Assembly (NCBI GenBank): GCA_016490735.1 | Contig: JAEMWC010000099.1 | Span: 1,107,501 to 1,171,500, forward strand | Direction: 5' to 3' | Origin: Pachyseris speciosa | Lineage: Eukaryota > Cnidaria > Anthozoa > Scleractinia > Pachyseridae | DNA: 64,000 bases | In this document: piece by piece, positions 1 through 10,689 of the stretch | How positions within the stretch are numbered: position 1 is the stretch's first letter | How the letters are laid out: every line of letters begins with the position of its first letter | Position numbers and translations under genes: made by a program | Notes under the pieces: model-generated | Told to the model about the DNA's origin: nothing | Databases searched by the model: none | Seen by the model: only the letters and a program-made list of their open reading frames with translations

Positions 1-25
1 TAACATGAAAACAAAAAGATAGGTA

Positions 26-721
26 TTATATTTCTTCTTTTCTGTTGATACCTAACGGTTCAAGAGTTTGACCTCTATCAATTAGATATGCTTCTCTGGC
101 TCTTCGTATACCGTCACGATTAGATTTGGACAGTTCTAGTGGAATTAGTTGCATGTCAGAAGCGCTGTGACCGTTAGAGAGAAAATGTTCTGATACTGCA
201 GTGGGTTTAGAGCTGTTGGTTTGTTTGTCGACTGTTCTACGATGTTCGTTGAAACGGTCCTTTAGTCGTCGTTTAGTTTCGCCTATGTATTGTTTGTGAC
301 AGTGATTGCATTGCACCATGTATATGACATTTTTGGAATTACAGTCAATGTGATGTTTGATAAATCTAGTTTCGCCGGTGGAATGAAAAGTATAGGTTGT
401 AAGTCCATCAGTTATGTAGTTGCATGTTAAACAGTTGTGGCCACAGCGAAAGGCACCAAGCGGTTGATTATTTTTAGCAGGCTTACGTAGTTTAGCACTG
501 ACCAATAGATCGTTAAGATTGTTAGAACGTCGGAAAGCAACAAGAGGGGCAGCCTTGAAAACGTCAACGCAGCGGGGAGATGAAGATAAAATGTTGAAGT
601 GTTTGTGAATAATAGATGATACGGAGCGAATAGCTGGATTGTATGTTATGACAAGGGGTACACGTGTAGGCTGGTTAGTATCGGAATTGCGTTGTTTGAT
701 GGCAAGTGCTTCGGTACCCTA
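26..721 (-). pseudogene. Penelope-like retroelement, 3' part (RT tail plus GIY-YIG endonuclease)
   Basis: The minus strand is open from about 721 down to a stop at 26-28. There is no usable ATG at its 5' end, so this is a fragment of a longer ORF. The first ~70 codons resemble the region after the reverse transcriptase core of Penelope-like elements (hydrophobic helices ending near AFRRSNNLNDLL). A Cys-rich linker follows (CGHNCLTC), then a GIY-YIG nuclease: IYMVQC, QYIGET, RRLKDRFNEHR, and a late Glu in REAYLID. In this family the RT and nuclease together prime insertion at chromosome targets. The RT core itself is missing: upstream of 721 the sequence turns abruptly into an unrelated repeat. 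Family assignment rests on motif order and is fairly sure; activity is not expected. Confidence 0.8.
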
Positions 722-840
722 TTTCAGACCAAAACGGCTTAAAAACCATACCCTTTAGGGCCGCACATACCTATCTAGCCCATATTTAAGGGAGTACCCC
801 CCTGGGAGGGGAGGGTGGGAAAATATCCTGGCTCGATGAG
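722..840. repeat. Fragment of a dispersed repeat abutting the Penelope-like element
   Basis: This stretch has short T/A/C-rich phrases such as ACCCTTTAGGG and GGGAGTACCCCCC. It resembles in style the repeat at 47940-48275 (ACCCCTTTCATATACC phrases). It starts exactly where the Penelope-like ORF stops, suggesting a truncation or insertion junction. No coding potential seen. Confidence 0.4.
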
Positions 841-1616
841 GTCACTCATCTATTTTATAGCCAAAACAAAAAGATATTTCCTTCTTTATTTTGTCTTCGT
901 CTTTTAAAACTAACCTAAAAACAAAAGTCTTCAAGCTAACTGGAGAGAAGAAAGACTTTCAAAAAAAAATTTGAACCTTTCACATTTCAATTTTATTTCA
1001 ATGTATTGCATTTATTTTCATGCTCAAACTTTTGCAAATGGACTCTGAATGAATAAAATTTTCCATCGACTACCTTGTGCAACTTGTAAATTAGAAAAAT
1101 TAAGAACTGTACTGAACTGAACTGAATATTTAAGCGGGTTACGACCTGTTGCCGTACGCGGAAACATCCCTTGAAGTGTTTCTTCCGTATCATTTATTAA
1201 AGCAATATATACCTAATCGAAGAACGTTGTCAGAAGAAGGTATGAAAAATAAACGATACGACCACAGTGGAATTACTGTAGGGCTACAATAGAACGCATA
1301 ATATTCAGACATTTTCCTCCTGGCAGTACGGCCAGCTAGTGGGACAGAAATGTTTGGGAAAACAGATGGGTACTCTCCACGCTTTTTTGATCGAAAGTAG
1401 CCAAGTTGGCAAGCAAAGGACAGAAGTGGATGTAGTTTACAACTTCTTCATAAGCTATATGCAAAAAGAAATGCAGCCATTCAGCCCTTATACGCAAGTT
1501 TTTGGAGTAAGCTTTGGGCATGCTAATCTTCAATGAAAGTAAACAGCTCTTAAAATGCAAATAAGTAAATAGTTTAGAATTTCCCAGAAAACCACTGGGT
1601 CGTATCGTTTATGCTT
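841..1616. other. Intergenic, nothing recognised
   Basis: AT-rich DNA with only short overlapping frames in several phases. I see no splice-bounded exon, tRNA or clear repeat. Confidence 0.5.
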
Positions 1617-1812
1617 TATACACCTTATTCCAAAATGGCGGCAAATTTATTCGAATTAATTATTCTTTTGTTTGCATGTTAATTAGCCCTCTTTGCCTCA
1701 TTTTCACTTCAAAATTCTTTTGTATTTCGTACATGTTGACGAGGCAAAGAGCGCTAATAACATGCAAACAAAAGAATAATAAATTGGCCGCCATTTTGGA
1801 ATAATGTGTATA
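1617..1812. mobile_element. Foldback MITE immediately upstream of the TPR-CHAT gene
   Basis: The arms 1617-1697 and 1741-1812 are inverted copies: TATACAC..TTATTCCAAAATGG on the left and CCATTTTGGAATAATGTGTATA on the right (quoted in part), with a short spacer between. The ends read TATACAC/GTGTATA, compatible with a TA target. The right end is 76 bp from the ATG at 1889, so the element probably lies in the promoter or 5' leader of that gene. Confidence 0.75.
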
Positions 1813-1888
1813 CTCTTCTCCCGACACTTTTTTTCTATCAGGTATATCACTTCATCTGTAGTATTACTCAACTGGAATCCCAGCATTC

Positions 1889-4800
1889 ATGGCGAGAAGC
1901 CCGAACACAGCCGCTAGTGACGTCACATCTGTTGCTAAGGAAACACTGGATTTCGATGAAGACACCTTGAGAGGTAGACAGCTAGAAACAGATTTTGTTC
2001 ATTCTTGCTGAAATGGATCTACAACTCTGAAATTCCAGTCAATACAGGAATAAAATCCGGCTAAATCCTAAAGCCTGTAACCAGATAATCTAATGGGGAT
2101 TCTTCATTTCCTTCTTTTTCAGCCATAGCAGAAGTGTATAAGAATGAAGGAAATGAGGCATTCAGGAAGGGAGATTTAACAAACGCCATTTACTTCTACA
2201 CGGAAGGAATCAAAGTGAACTGCAAAGACGAAGAACTGAAAGCAAAACTGTACAGCAACAGGGCAACCACACAGTTTTGTTTGGGTAAAAAAGGGTTTTA
2301 GTTTTTTTAAAGTCAAAATATCAATTTTCAAGAGTTCTTAGAGTTTGAGCTATAAGTTGAAATGGAAGTTTAAACTTCCGTACAGTCTTTTTTTGCTGCG
2401 ACTCCTGACTTTTTTCCGCCAAGTGGTTCGCGGACTAAATGTTTTTGCGCAGGATGTTCCTTCACGTTTCTCTCTTGTTCTTTCACAGAAAATTACACTG
2501 AATCACTAAATGATGCAAAAGTTGCTACTGACTTACAACCATCTTTTGTGAAAGTGATCACAAGAGGTAAGATTTGAGTATTTTGTGTGGGTCTTCTAAT
2601 AGGCAAAAACAAAACTTGGGGGGCTTTGTTCGGGACCACTTCCGTTTTTCGAATGAACTGAACATTACTCCGTTCTTTCTTCTCTTCCGATAGCAGAATA
2701 GCCTCCTTAAGGCAGACGTTCTTTTGGCTCGTCACGCAATCTCTCCTCGCCAACTAACTTCGCGAGGAGAGTTTGCGTGACGAGCCAAAAGAACGTCTGC
2801 GTAGGAGGCTAATAGCAGAATGGACGGAATTAAAGAACGTTGTTTACTCGGAATACGCAAAGTAAATTACTTGCCAAAAATATTTCGGACGATTTTAATT
2901 TCGGACAAAAAAAGTGTCCGAAAATAAAACCGTCCGAAATTTTTAAGCGTTCGAAATCTTAAGAGTCCGAATTTTTTACAGTACAGTGTAAAACTTTTAA
3001 GTACTTTCTTGGGCGACACCATCACACGTATTCAAGGCCAATATACATGATATAGCTAGAAACTGGATTACGCTTTGCTCGTTCTTTTTATCACTGGAAA
3101 AGAAAATTTTGTTTCTTTATTTAAAAAAAAAAATAGTTGTCGGAGATGAATCCATTTTAAGCTCCAAAGTCGATAGTTTCCTTTGTGGAGCGACGTCTAG
3201 TGGAGACACTGCTTGAGATAACGTCTTGAGAGAAGTTGTGTTATTTTCTCGTCGATTTATCTGTAAAACCTTGAGGGTGCAGTAAAAATATTATGTTCAC
3301 GGATGTTCTTTCGGTCTAATTCCTGTTAAGTGTTTTGTAAGTGAAAATTTACTTGGCTCTGTTTCTCAAAATTGTCCAAAATTTTAGTCCGAAATTTGTC
3401 CGAACTTCGACGAAAAGTGTCCGAAAAATAAACGTCCGAAATAAAACTTCCGAAAATTTGACGTCCGAAATTTTTGGCAAGTGATGTATGTGTTTGTTTG
3501 GGAACAATTTGGCGGGAAAATGTTGCGCGGCCCACCAATCCGATCCCGTGACATGGCCCTGGAGGTCACGTTCAGGCTCTAGTTGTAGACCATTCTACGA
3601 GCTGTTTCCAAGTCACTGAGGCCTTCCAAGGGGAAGAAGCGACATGGCTCCGAAAACAGGCGACAATCGTCTCCCAAAACATCGACAACCACTCAACGTA
3701 GGGTTAGATACATTATGCCGGCATAAGTTTGGGCATAATGCTATAGTCGGAGCATCGAGCATAATGCTGGCATAATGAGCTTTTTTTTTCAGCATTAAGA
3801 CTAAAGAGAATAATAATAAGAAGAAAAAAAGATTAATATTTCCATAACTGTAATGAGAAATTTTAACTTTCAAGTGCTTTTAGTAAGGATTTAACATATT
3901 CAAAGGTTACTACTTTCAAGGCCTGGTCGCATCATTATGCCAGGCTGCTAAGGCTTGCCAGTTGTTAAGACATTTTGAGTGCTTTTGAGCAGTATTTGTT
4001 GTTTATTGCTTGTAAAGTTGTAATTGATGCAATGAAATGTTGTGTTTCTGACTTATGAAGGTATTTTTTTGTCTGAGGGCAGTGAAGGGATGGAAAAAGG
4101 AATCAAATATAACCAAGATCAGTCGAGCATAATGCTACTTCTCAAGCTTAATTTTAGGCATAATGCTGTTGTTTTGAGGGTGACGCTCAAAAGCATAAAG
4201 CTCAAATTTTCGAGCATAATGTATCTAACCCTAACAACCAGCAGAAATTCGCAGAAAAAGTGCGACAGTTTGCGACAGCGACAATTGACTTTCCATTCCT
4301 CTTTGTTTTCTTTGCGACAGTTGTTCGGTTTTGAGAAGTTATTTCTTATTTTGTCACAAGCCCTGGCCAAACGGGAAACCTTTGATGACCAAACATCATC
4401 AAACATTGTTTGGTCACCGTTTGGTCAACGTTTGGCCAGGGCTTCAAACATCAACATGTTTGGACAACAAACAATGTTTGATGTTTGGTCACCAATTGAA
4501 GCATTTCACGTTTGGCCAGAGCTTTATGCTGACTAAATATGCAGAACGGACAGCAGCCTCGTTCTCAATCTCCTCTCACGACTTTCTTCGTTGGAGGACC
4601 TGCGGCTGATTACATGGTATTCAAAGTTTGGGCATTGTTAAGGTGCACTGCATCAAATAATGCTGGCCTACAAACCTGGTAACCCAAACCCTTTTTTTAC
4701 CAGGGCAAAAGCAAGCCATATTACAGAACAATGCTTTAAAACATAGCGCCTAGAAGTAATTAACCATGCATTTTCCTTTTTGTGGTCTGTATTTTAGGGG

Positions 4801-7800
4801 CAAGTGCCTGTTTTCAACTGCATCAGTACAAGGAAGCCATCACGTGGTGTGATAAGGGACTCGCAGTATCCTTCAGTAAATTTGACAGATATTAACACAA
4901 CATTCCATTCTAGATTATTTTCCGAATGAATCACATTAGGCAAACTAACGTCCGTCGTTTGATTCGCACATGAATTTGCCTCTCCTTTTCAATGAAATGT
5001 GGAATGTTGATATATAAGTCTTTCATCACACATCGTTTTCAAGATTCTCAATGCCCTCTTTTGACTGTCGAGCATCCTGAGGTTTTATTCCACAAATGGG
5101 TCCTTTGCAGGATGCCAGTCACGTGGTACAAAAACAACCCTCTGGGACTAGTCAAACAAAGAGTTTTAGAGCTTACATCATTTAAAATGGTAATTTTCTT
5201 TCTTTGTCTAGCCCTAGAGGGTTGTTTGCATCCCAGGATGGCGTTTTTGTACCGCGTGACTGATATCCTGCAAAGGGCCCATTTTATATTAATTGGATCA
5301 CAAATCGAAACCTCCTTCGTGGTAACGATCTCCATTGATTTTCTTCATGAATTATTATAAATTTGAGAATATCCAACCCTGGCAACGTTTCTATCCAATG
5401 TACTTAAAGTGGTAGATGCATCACTTATAGCTTTCAAGTTTTACACGTTAAAAACGTTTTGACTCGTGTAAGATTGACAAGAATAATCAGAAGTTGCTGG
5501 AATTGAGGGACAGGTGTTTCAAAGAAGAAGACAAGTTGCACGATTCGGGTGGAGGGAAAGCCAAGGGTCTGTTTGACACTCGAACAGTAAGTTTGATATG
5601 CAACACTACGAGATGGTATCTCACAACAATGCTCTTGGGTTTGTAGCTATAGGCTGCAAAACAATTGTTTTTACCCTTTAATTTCTGTCTTCGATCACTC
5701 GAAAGGTGCGAATCGAAGCGCCGAAAGACTGGATCCTCGCGAGCCTTGCACACGTGGGCTAGCACTCGTTCACAACGTTCAAAAGGACCTTTTTTTCCTT
5801 CATAGAGTGGGCCTCGAACCCGGGTCGTTTGCTTATCTTCCCCTAGCCATGTCCACTACACCACCATTTCGAAATCAGCGCGTAGGTCTAATCATTGTAG
5901 ATTCAGTGCTAAACCCTAAAACGCCTCTCCTTTTCTTACTGGGTCTCTATTTGCTCAGTTTTCTACGTAAGACATGGGCTCTGCTGTCGTATGACGTGGC
6001 TACTCTGATGATATGGAATACTATATTGTGTAAACGTCATATGGTGTCCACCGTCCTTTTGAGCATTGTGAACTAGTCCTAACCACACGTGTGAGGCGTG
6101 TCTTCCCAATCCCAATCTCCGTTTACAAGCTCGCTCCAGACCTTTCGTTCGAAGACCGTGCACATTCGTATGACAGACGCAAGCAAAAAATACGACTGTT
6201 TCGCAGTCTATAGTAGCTAGAAAAGCTGAAGGAAGTATCATGTACGCATTTGCCGGAAATTAAAAGTATGCGAAAAATTATCGTTAGCTTTGAGAGTAGA
6301 TCGTAGTCGATTTGACTTAGAAACGTAGACTTTTTGGAAAAGTGATCCCTTTTTAATGATTATTTTTTAATAGCTTCCTTTCCTTTTTATAACAAGGTCG
6401 AAAGCCTAATTTGCATAAGCTTTAAACGCCCCAACCCTCAGTCCTTCCCAAAAAAGTTGTATGCTTCCCAATGACAAAAGAAAAGCAAAGCATTAAGCAA
6501 AATATAGTTGTATGACAAACAGTCGGCGGAAACGATTTAAGTAAAGAATTGTCAAAACGTAAATCGCCTTTATTTAAACGCAAAATGGTACCTTTTTACA
6601 GAAGGCCACCACAGACGTATCACCCAGGACCATGGAGTTAGTGGTCTGTGAACTCCTTGGCGACACTCATTTGCGTCCAGGGCATTTTGAAACAGCTGTA
6701 GACTGTTACGAACGTTGTTTATCACTGGCTAGAGAGTTGGGAGACAGGAAGGCAGAAAGCAGGGCATCAAGAAAACTTGGCATATCTTACCACCATTTCG
6801 GAGATTTTAGAAAGGCCATAGACTACCATAAATGTGACCTGAGTATTGCAATGGAAACGAGAAACAGATCACGAGAAGGAGAGGCCTGTGCCAATCTTGG
6901 AAGTGCTTATCACAATCTCGGAGATGTCAAAACAGCCATATACTATCACGGACGTCATCTTGAGATTGTCAAAGAACTAGGAGATAAGCTGCAACAAGGA
7001 GTTGCATATGGGAACCTCGGCTGCGACTGTCTCGAACTTGGAGATTACAAGGCAGCCATAGACCACCATGAACAAGACCTAAAAATTGCAAGGGAAGTGG
7101 GCCACAAAAAGGGAGAAGGAGTCGCTTATGGAAACCTTGGCCTTGCCCATTTTGGACTCGGAGATTTTAGAACCGCTATGAGTTATTTTCTTCCTTCCCT
7201 GAAAATTGCACGAGAAGTTGGAGACGAACTGGCGGAAGGAAGGACGTACGGAAATCTTGGCTGCGCCCATTACCGGCTCGGAGAATTAAAAACGGCCATA
7301 AACTACCACAATCGTCAACTGAAAATTGCGAAAGACACAAAGGACATCGTTCTGGAAGGAAAGGCATATGGCAATCTTGCGAACACGCACGTCAAACTGG
7401 GAAATCAAAGCATAGCATTGAAATGCTTCGAGCGTCAGTTGAAAATTGCAAAACAAACTGGCGACAAGAAGGCAGAAGGAATAACTAATTATAACCTTGG
7501 CAACAATCATCGCAATCTCGGGAATTTTAAAGTAGCTTTAGACTACTATGAACATCAGCTTCAAATTGCGAAAGACATGGGAGATAGGTCTCAAGAAGGG
7601 AGGGCTTATGGAGGTCTTGGCGATTGCTATGTCGGTCTCCAAGATTTCAAAGCGGCCAAAGAAAGTCACGAACGTCAGCTGAAAATTGCGAAGGAAGTGG
7701 GTGACCGATACGCTGAGGGAGAATCGTTTCAGTCGATCGCAAGCTATTACTTCATGCTCGGAGATTTAGAGAAAGCCATTGAGTTCCGCGAGCGTCATAT

Positions 7801-9325
7801 AGAAATTTCGAAAGAATTAGGAGAGAGTTTTGGGCTGGCCCGTTCGTTTTTTGAGCTTGGCCGTTGTTTTGAGTCACAAGGTCGTCCACAGGAGGCTCTT
7901 GATCGTTATCAACGCAGTATAGCAACATTTGATGATATGAGGAATCACTTACAGTTTCAAGACCAGTGGAAAATAAGCTTTCGTAATATTTACCAAGCGG
8001 CTTACACTGCCTTATGGCGTTTGTTACTAAGACAAGGCAAAGTTGTCGAGGCTCTATTTCACGCCGAGCAAGGACGTGCACAGGCTCTGAAAGACCTTAT
8101 GATTATCAATTACCAGTTTCAGACAACAACCTCGTCAGAAAAAGGAACAGCCATTGGAACAATGAATGAACAACTGAAATGCCTTCCGACAAATACAGTT
8201 TTCATAGCAAACGAAAAGCAAGAAATAATTTTTTGGGTTTGCCGACAAGGAAAGGACATTGAATTGAGAAGAAAGCACCTTGGTGGTGAGATCTTGCACG
8301 ATGATGCCACCAGCTACTTACAGCGTCTTATAGAGACCGCATGCCAGGAAATTGATGGAAGGGCGGCCGTAAATTGTGAGGATCGCTCCTTGGGTAACAC
8401 GGAGAATGAAGGTTTTGTGGAAGAAAGATCTCCCCCCAACACTGAGAAGCAAACTCAATCCTTAAACCTTGAGGAAGGCGCGTTAAATAAGTTGTACTAT
8501 AGCATAATTGGTCCTATCATAGACATTTGTGATGGCAATGAACTTGTGTTTGTACCTGAGGGTCCATTGTGCTTAGCCCCTTTTGCTGCACTTATGGATT
8601 TGAACTCAAGGTACCTTTGTGAGGTCTTCAGAATCCGAGTGATTCCATCACTTAGCAGTTTGAAATTAATCTCAGATTGTCCAGAAGGCCATCATGCCAC
8701 GACTGGGGCACTTCTTGTGGGTGATCCTTGGGTACAGGGAGTGACTAAGCTAGAGAAGTTGCCATTTGCCCGAGAGGAAGTGAAGATGATTGCGCAAATA
8801 CTTCACACTGCGCCTCTCATTGGAAGACAGGCAACAAAGGAAGAAGTGATAAGACGGCTTTCTTCAGTTGCCTTGGTGCACATTGCAGCACATGGGCGGA
8901 TGGAAACTGGAGAAATTGCCTTGGCACCGAACTCTACAGCAGCATCACCTGTCGAAGAAGACTTCATCCTGACAATGACAGATGTGCTGAGTGTTCAAAT
9001 GCGAGCAAAACTCGTTGTGTTGAGCTGTTGTCACAGTGCTCGTGGGGAGATCAAGGCTGAGGGTGTGGTCGGCATCGCTAGAGCATTTTTGGGTGCCGGT
9101 GCACGGTCTGTTCTGGTTTCCCTGTGGGCGATTGATGACGAGGCCACTCTGGAGTTCATGAGAGTCTTCTATCAGCACCTTGTAAATGGAAAAAGCGCTA
9201 GCGAAGCTTTGAACCAAGCCATGAACAGCATGAGAGAATCTGACGAATTTAGTGAAGTGAAGTACTGGGCTCCATTTGTACTCATTGGTGATGACATCAC
9301 TCTGGAATTTGGTGGACAAGAATGA
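1889..9325 (+). CDS. TPR-CHAT protein, six exons, 1076 aa
   Basis: Exons: 1889-1973, 2123-2284, 2489-2566, 4798-4865, 5473-5586 and 6602-9325. Every junction has GT/AG and the phases join without a stop (3231 nt). The start ATG sits in catcATGG. Exons 2-5 encode an STI1/TTC-like block of about three TPRs (residues ~32-150; [37 protein letters not shown]). Exon 6 encodes about eleven 40-residue TPRs and a C-terminal CHAT domain. CHAT domains are caspase/separase-fold Cys proteases; TPRs bind partner proteins and are thought to sense a trigger. I infer a cytosolic signalling or defence protease; the substrate is unknown. There is no signal peptide or membrane segment. A good donor (CACAAG|GTAAGT, 9337) lies 11 nt after the stop, suggesting a 3'UTR intron. 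Such genes are often annotated as TTC28-like, but I see no basis for orthology. Confidence 0.9.
2699..2811. mobile_element. Hairpin MITE with 9-bp target duplication (Mutator-like)
   Basis: Near-perfect palindrome from TAGCCTCC to GGAGGCTA with a small loop around 2751-2758. The 9-mer ATAGCAGAA flanks it exactly on both sides (2690-2698 and 2812-2820). A 9-bp duplication is the hallmark of Mutator-like elements. The first ~30 bp match the TIR of the element at 17631-18675. Confidence 0.85.
2869..3482. mobile_element. TIR element rich in GTCCGAAA motifs
   Basis: The termini are inverted (ACTTGCCAAAAAT.. and ..ATTTTTGGCAAGT). Both end regions carry many copies of GTCCGAAA/TTTCGGAC (2886-2980 and 3362-3465). 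The interior (about 2990-3340) is unique. No ORF of note. Confidence 0.75.
3620..4345. mobile_element. GCGACAG-family MITE, copy A, interrupted by a second MITE
   Basis: The outer parts 3620-3692 and 4237-4345 match the uninterrupted copy at 59411-59658 (CCTTCCAAGG, GGCTCCGAAAACAGG, GTTTGCGACAGCGACAATT). The inserted block is listed separately. The right end of this copy is not clear. Confidence 0.7.
3701..4234. mobile_element. MITE with TAGGGTTAGATACATTATG ends, nested in copy A
   Basis: TIRs are TAGGGTTAGATACATTATG on the left and its complement near 4215-4234 on the right. GCATAATG/CATTATGC words recur near both ends. ACAACC is found on both sides, whereas the uninterrupted family member has it once, which indicates a target duplication of roughly that size. 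Confidence 0.75.
4362..4521. mobile_element. Small palindromic MITE (TTTGGCCAGGGCT ends)
   Basis: Inverted arms have CCCTGGCCAAACG on the left and CGTTTGGCCAGAGC on the right. The interior has repeated ATGTTTGG/CCAAACAT words. It lies within TPR-CHAT intron 3. Confidence 0.65.
5094..5285. mobile_element. Foldback MITE in TPR-CHAT intron 4
   Basis: The arms AAATGGGTCCTTTGCAGGAT.. (5094) and ..ATCCTGCAAAGGGCCCATTT (5285) are inverted copies about 80 bp long, including TTTTTGTACC and AACCCTC blocks. Confidence 0.75.
5740..6110. mobile_element. Foldback element in TPR-CHAT intron 5, with tRNA-like boxes
   Basis: Arms 5748-5792 and 6051-6098 are inverted (CACACGTGGG/CACACGTGTG, TTCAAAAGGACC/GTCCTTTTGA). 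Inside it, on the minus strand at 5804-5868, lie a TGGTGTAGTGGAC A-box-like and a GGTTCGAGGCC B-box-like sequence, so part may derive from a tRNA gene or SINE. Confidence 0.55.
6602..9325 (+). CDS. Large last coding exon of the TPR-CHAT gene (domain map)
   Basis: This exon codes residues 170-1076. Residues ~190-615 are eleven TPRs of the type GDxxxAxxYHExxLxIAxEVGDRxxEGxAYGNLG; the 120-bp period is visible in the DNA. A helical linker with [13 protein letters not shown] follows, then a low-complexity acidic stretch (~745-790). The CHAT domain spans ~795-1070. Its catalytic His is in HIAAHG (His933, codon 8891-8893) and its Cys in LSCCHSARG (second Cys, Cys979, codon 9029-9031). The downstream motifs [11 protein letters not shown] and [10 protein letters not shown] are also typical. 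No frameshift or stop interrupts the exon, and internal repeats have diverged in sequence but not in length, as expected under selection. Confidence 0.92.
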   Translation, partial: KATTDVSPRTMELVVCELLGDTHLRPGHFETAVDCYERCLSLARELGDRKAESRASRKLGISYHHFGDFRKAIDYHKCDLSIAMETRNRSREGEACANLGSAYHNLGDVKTAIYYHGRHLEIVKELGDKLQQGVAYGNLGCDCLELGDYKAAIDHHEQDLKIAREVGHKKGEGVAYGNLGLAHFGLGDFRTAMSYFLPSLKIAREVGDELAEGRTYGNLGCAHYRLGELKTAINYHNRQLKIAKDTKDIVLEGKAYGNLANTHVKLGNQSIALKCFERQLKIAKQTGDKKAEGITNYNLGNNHRNLGNFKVALDYYEHQLQIAKDMGDRSQEGRAYGGLGDCYVGLQDFKAAKESHERQLKIAKEVGDRYAEGESFQSIASYYFMLGDLEKAIEFRERHIEISKELGESFGLARSFFELGRCFESQGRPQEALDRYQRSIATFDDMRNHLQFQDQWKISFRNIYQAAYTALWRLLLRQGKVVEALFHAEQGRAQALKDLMIINYQFQTTTSSEKGTAIGTMNEQLKCLPTNTVFIANEKQEIIFWVCRQGKDIELRRKHLGGEILHDDATSYLQRLIETACQEIDGRAAVNCEDRSLGNTENEGFVEERSPPNTEKQTQSLNLEEGALNKLYYSIIGPIIDICDGNELVFVPEGPLCLAPFAALMDLNSRYLCEVFRIRVIPSLSSLKLISDCPEGHHATTGALLVGDPWVQGVTKLEKLPFAREEVKMIAQILHTAPLIGRQATKEEVIRRLSSVALVHIAAHGRMETGEIALAPNSTAASPVEEDFILTMTDVLSVQMRAKLVVLSCCHSARGEIKAEGVVGIARAFLGAGARSVLVSLWAIDDEATLEFMRVFYQHLVNGKSASEALNQAMNSMRESDEFSEVKYWAPFVLIGDDITLEFGGQE

Positions 9326-9336
9326 CTGGCCACAAG

Positions 9337-10689
9337 GTAAGTAACTAAAATCACTCGCTACATAATTGTGCTGTTACAAAACACTTTTCACGAAACATTG
9401 CCGCCGATGAAATGTTATTTGTTGCTTGATCAAGGCACTTGCCATGGAGAAATTGAACATTAGTTATTGGTTGAGGATTAGGGCTAGGGAACACTTTGTG
9501 ATGTCTATCATAAAGGAAACAAGACGCTCTATCAGAGTTTACTCGGGATACCTTTGTGATGCAGAAGTCGGACGCACGCTTACTGATTCTCGAAAACTAT
9601 CCGGCTAATGGTTTGTTTTTGGGTTCGCACAAGGCCTTTTTGTTCACGTACGAGCAAAGCGCGTAAAACTGCTTTGAGAGTTGCCATCCATATTGTTGTT
9701 GTTTACCTCTAAATTAATTAACAACATCTGGAGTTTACTTTGGCTCTCTCAAAACAATTTTTTTCTATGTGCTAAGCTTGAAAACATTCGCATAGACACT
9801 TCTCTTAACATATTGGTTATTCAGAACTCGAAAAACAAGGCGAATCGTTTCCGTGTATGTGACATGTTTCTCAGAAGCAACCCAGATGTCACGCATTGTA
9901 AAAAAAATCGAAATTCAAACTGATCTATTTTCAAAAACAAAGCGTGTTACTTGGTTGAAAACGGGCCAGCCGATATACCTTTAAAATTACATTTACGTGA
10001 TGAAGGTAAAAAATCTAAATGTTTAATTTTAGTTTTTTCCTGACGTCACGTGAAAACCAAGAATTGGCAAACTTGTTTCTAAATATAGAAGTGTTACAGC
10101 GATCGAGTTGCGATATCTTCCGGATCAAATTACACCAAAACAACTTTATGTAAATTTGCGATTTTTCTAAATATAGGACTGTCACAACGTTCTAATTCAA
10201 GTCGATTCTCACAGCACGTGCGAGGCTTCCAACCTTTTCTTAAATACGGCAAACCTTTTCACGCGGGCAAACTCTACTGGATTAAATTCTTCGCAACTTT
10301 ACAAAGATATCGCAACATCCTCAGTAATCCAAGCAAGACAGTCCGCCACAAAGGCTGAACAGCAAGAGATTTGTGAGTCGCGTAGCTCAAAGCTCTTGAT
10401 GGTGCAATAATGATGCAATGCTTTCCACTTTGGACTACTATGAAACACCGCCTCGTGCCTTTTATTGTGCATTGGCCAATGAAACCACCGCCACGTGGTT
10501 CCTATATTGTGCATTTTTCCGCACAGGAAAAAAAAGACTGAAATATAACATGATTTATAATTCGGTATACCTACAGTATCCCGAATAATAAATTTCATTA
10601 ACGGTCAAAACTGGACATATCTGCTAAGCCTGTAAAAACCTTCACCTAACTGTAATTTTGCCTTTTCCTCTTCTTTTATCTTTGTTGAG
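9337..10689 (+). other. Possible 3'UTR intron of the TPR-CHAT gene
   Basis: A strong donor (AAG|GTAAGT) occurs at 9337, 11 nt after the stop. A pyrimidine-rich tract ending TCTTTGTTGAG provides a candidate acceptor at 10688-10689. The interval contains copy 1 of the permuted repeat. No AATAAA is close downstream, so the transcript end is unresolved. Confidence 0.35.
9536..10070 (+). repeat. Dispersed repeat family P, copy 1 (block order A-B)
   Basis: Block A (9536-9690: TTTACTCGG, GTCGGACGCACGCTT, GGTTCGCACAAGGCC) is followed by block B (9724-10070: ACATCTGGA, CATAGACACTTCTCTT, TGACGTCACGTGAAAACC). The same blocks occur in reversed order at 45650-46200, and part of B twice at 49645-50190. 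The short open frames here are not conserved between copies, so I call no gene. Confidence 0.7.

Larger units (their letters stand above)
2567..4797. other. TPR-CHAT intron 3, filled with MITEs
   Basis: This 2.2-kb intron contains at least five inserted elements: 2699-2811, 2869-3482, 3620-4345 with a nested insert, and 4362-4521. Little unique intron sequence remains outside them. Confidence 0.8.
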
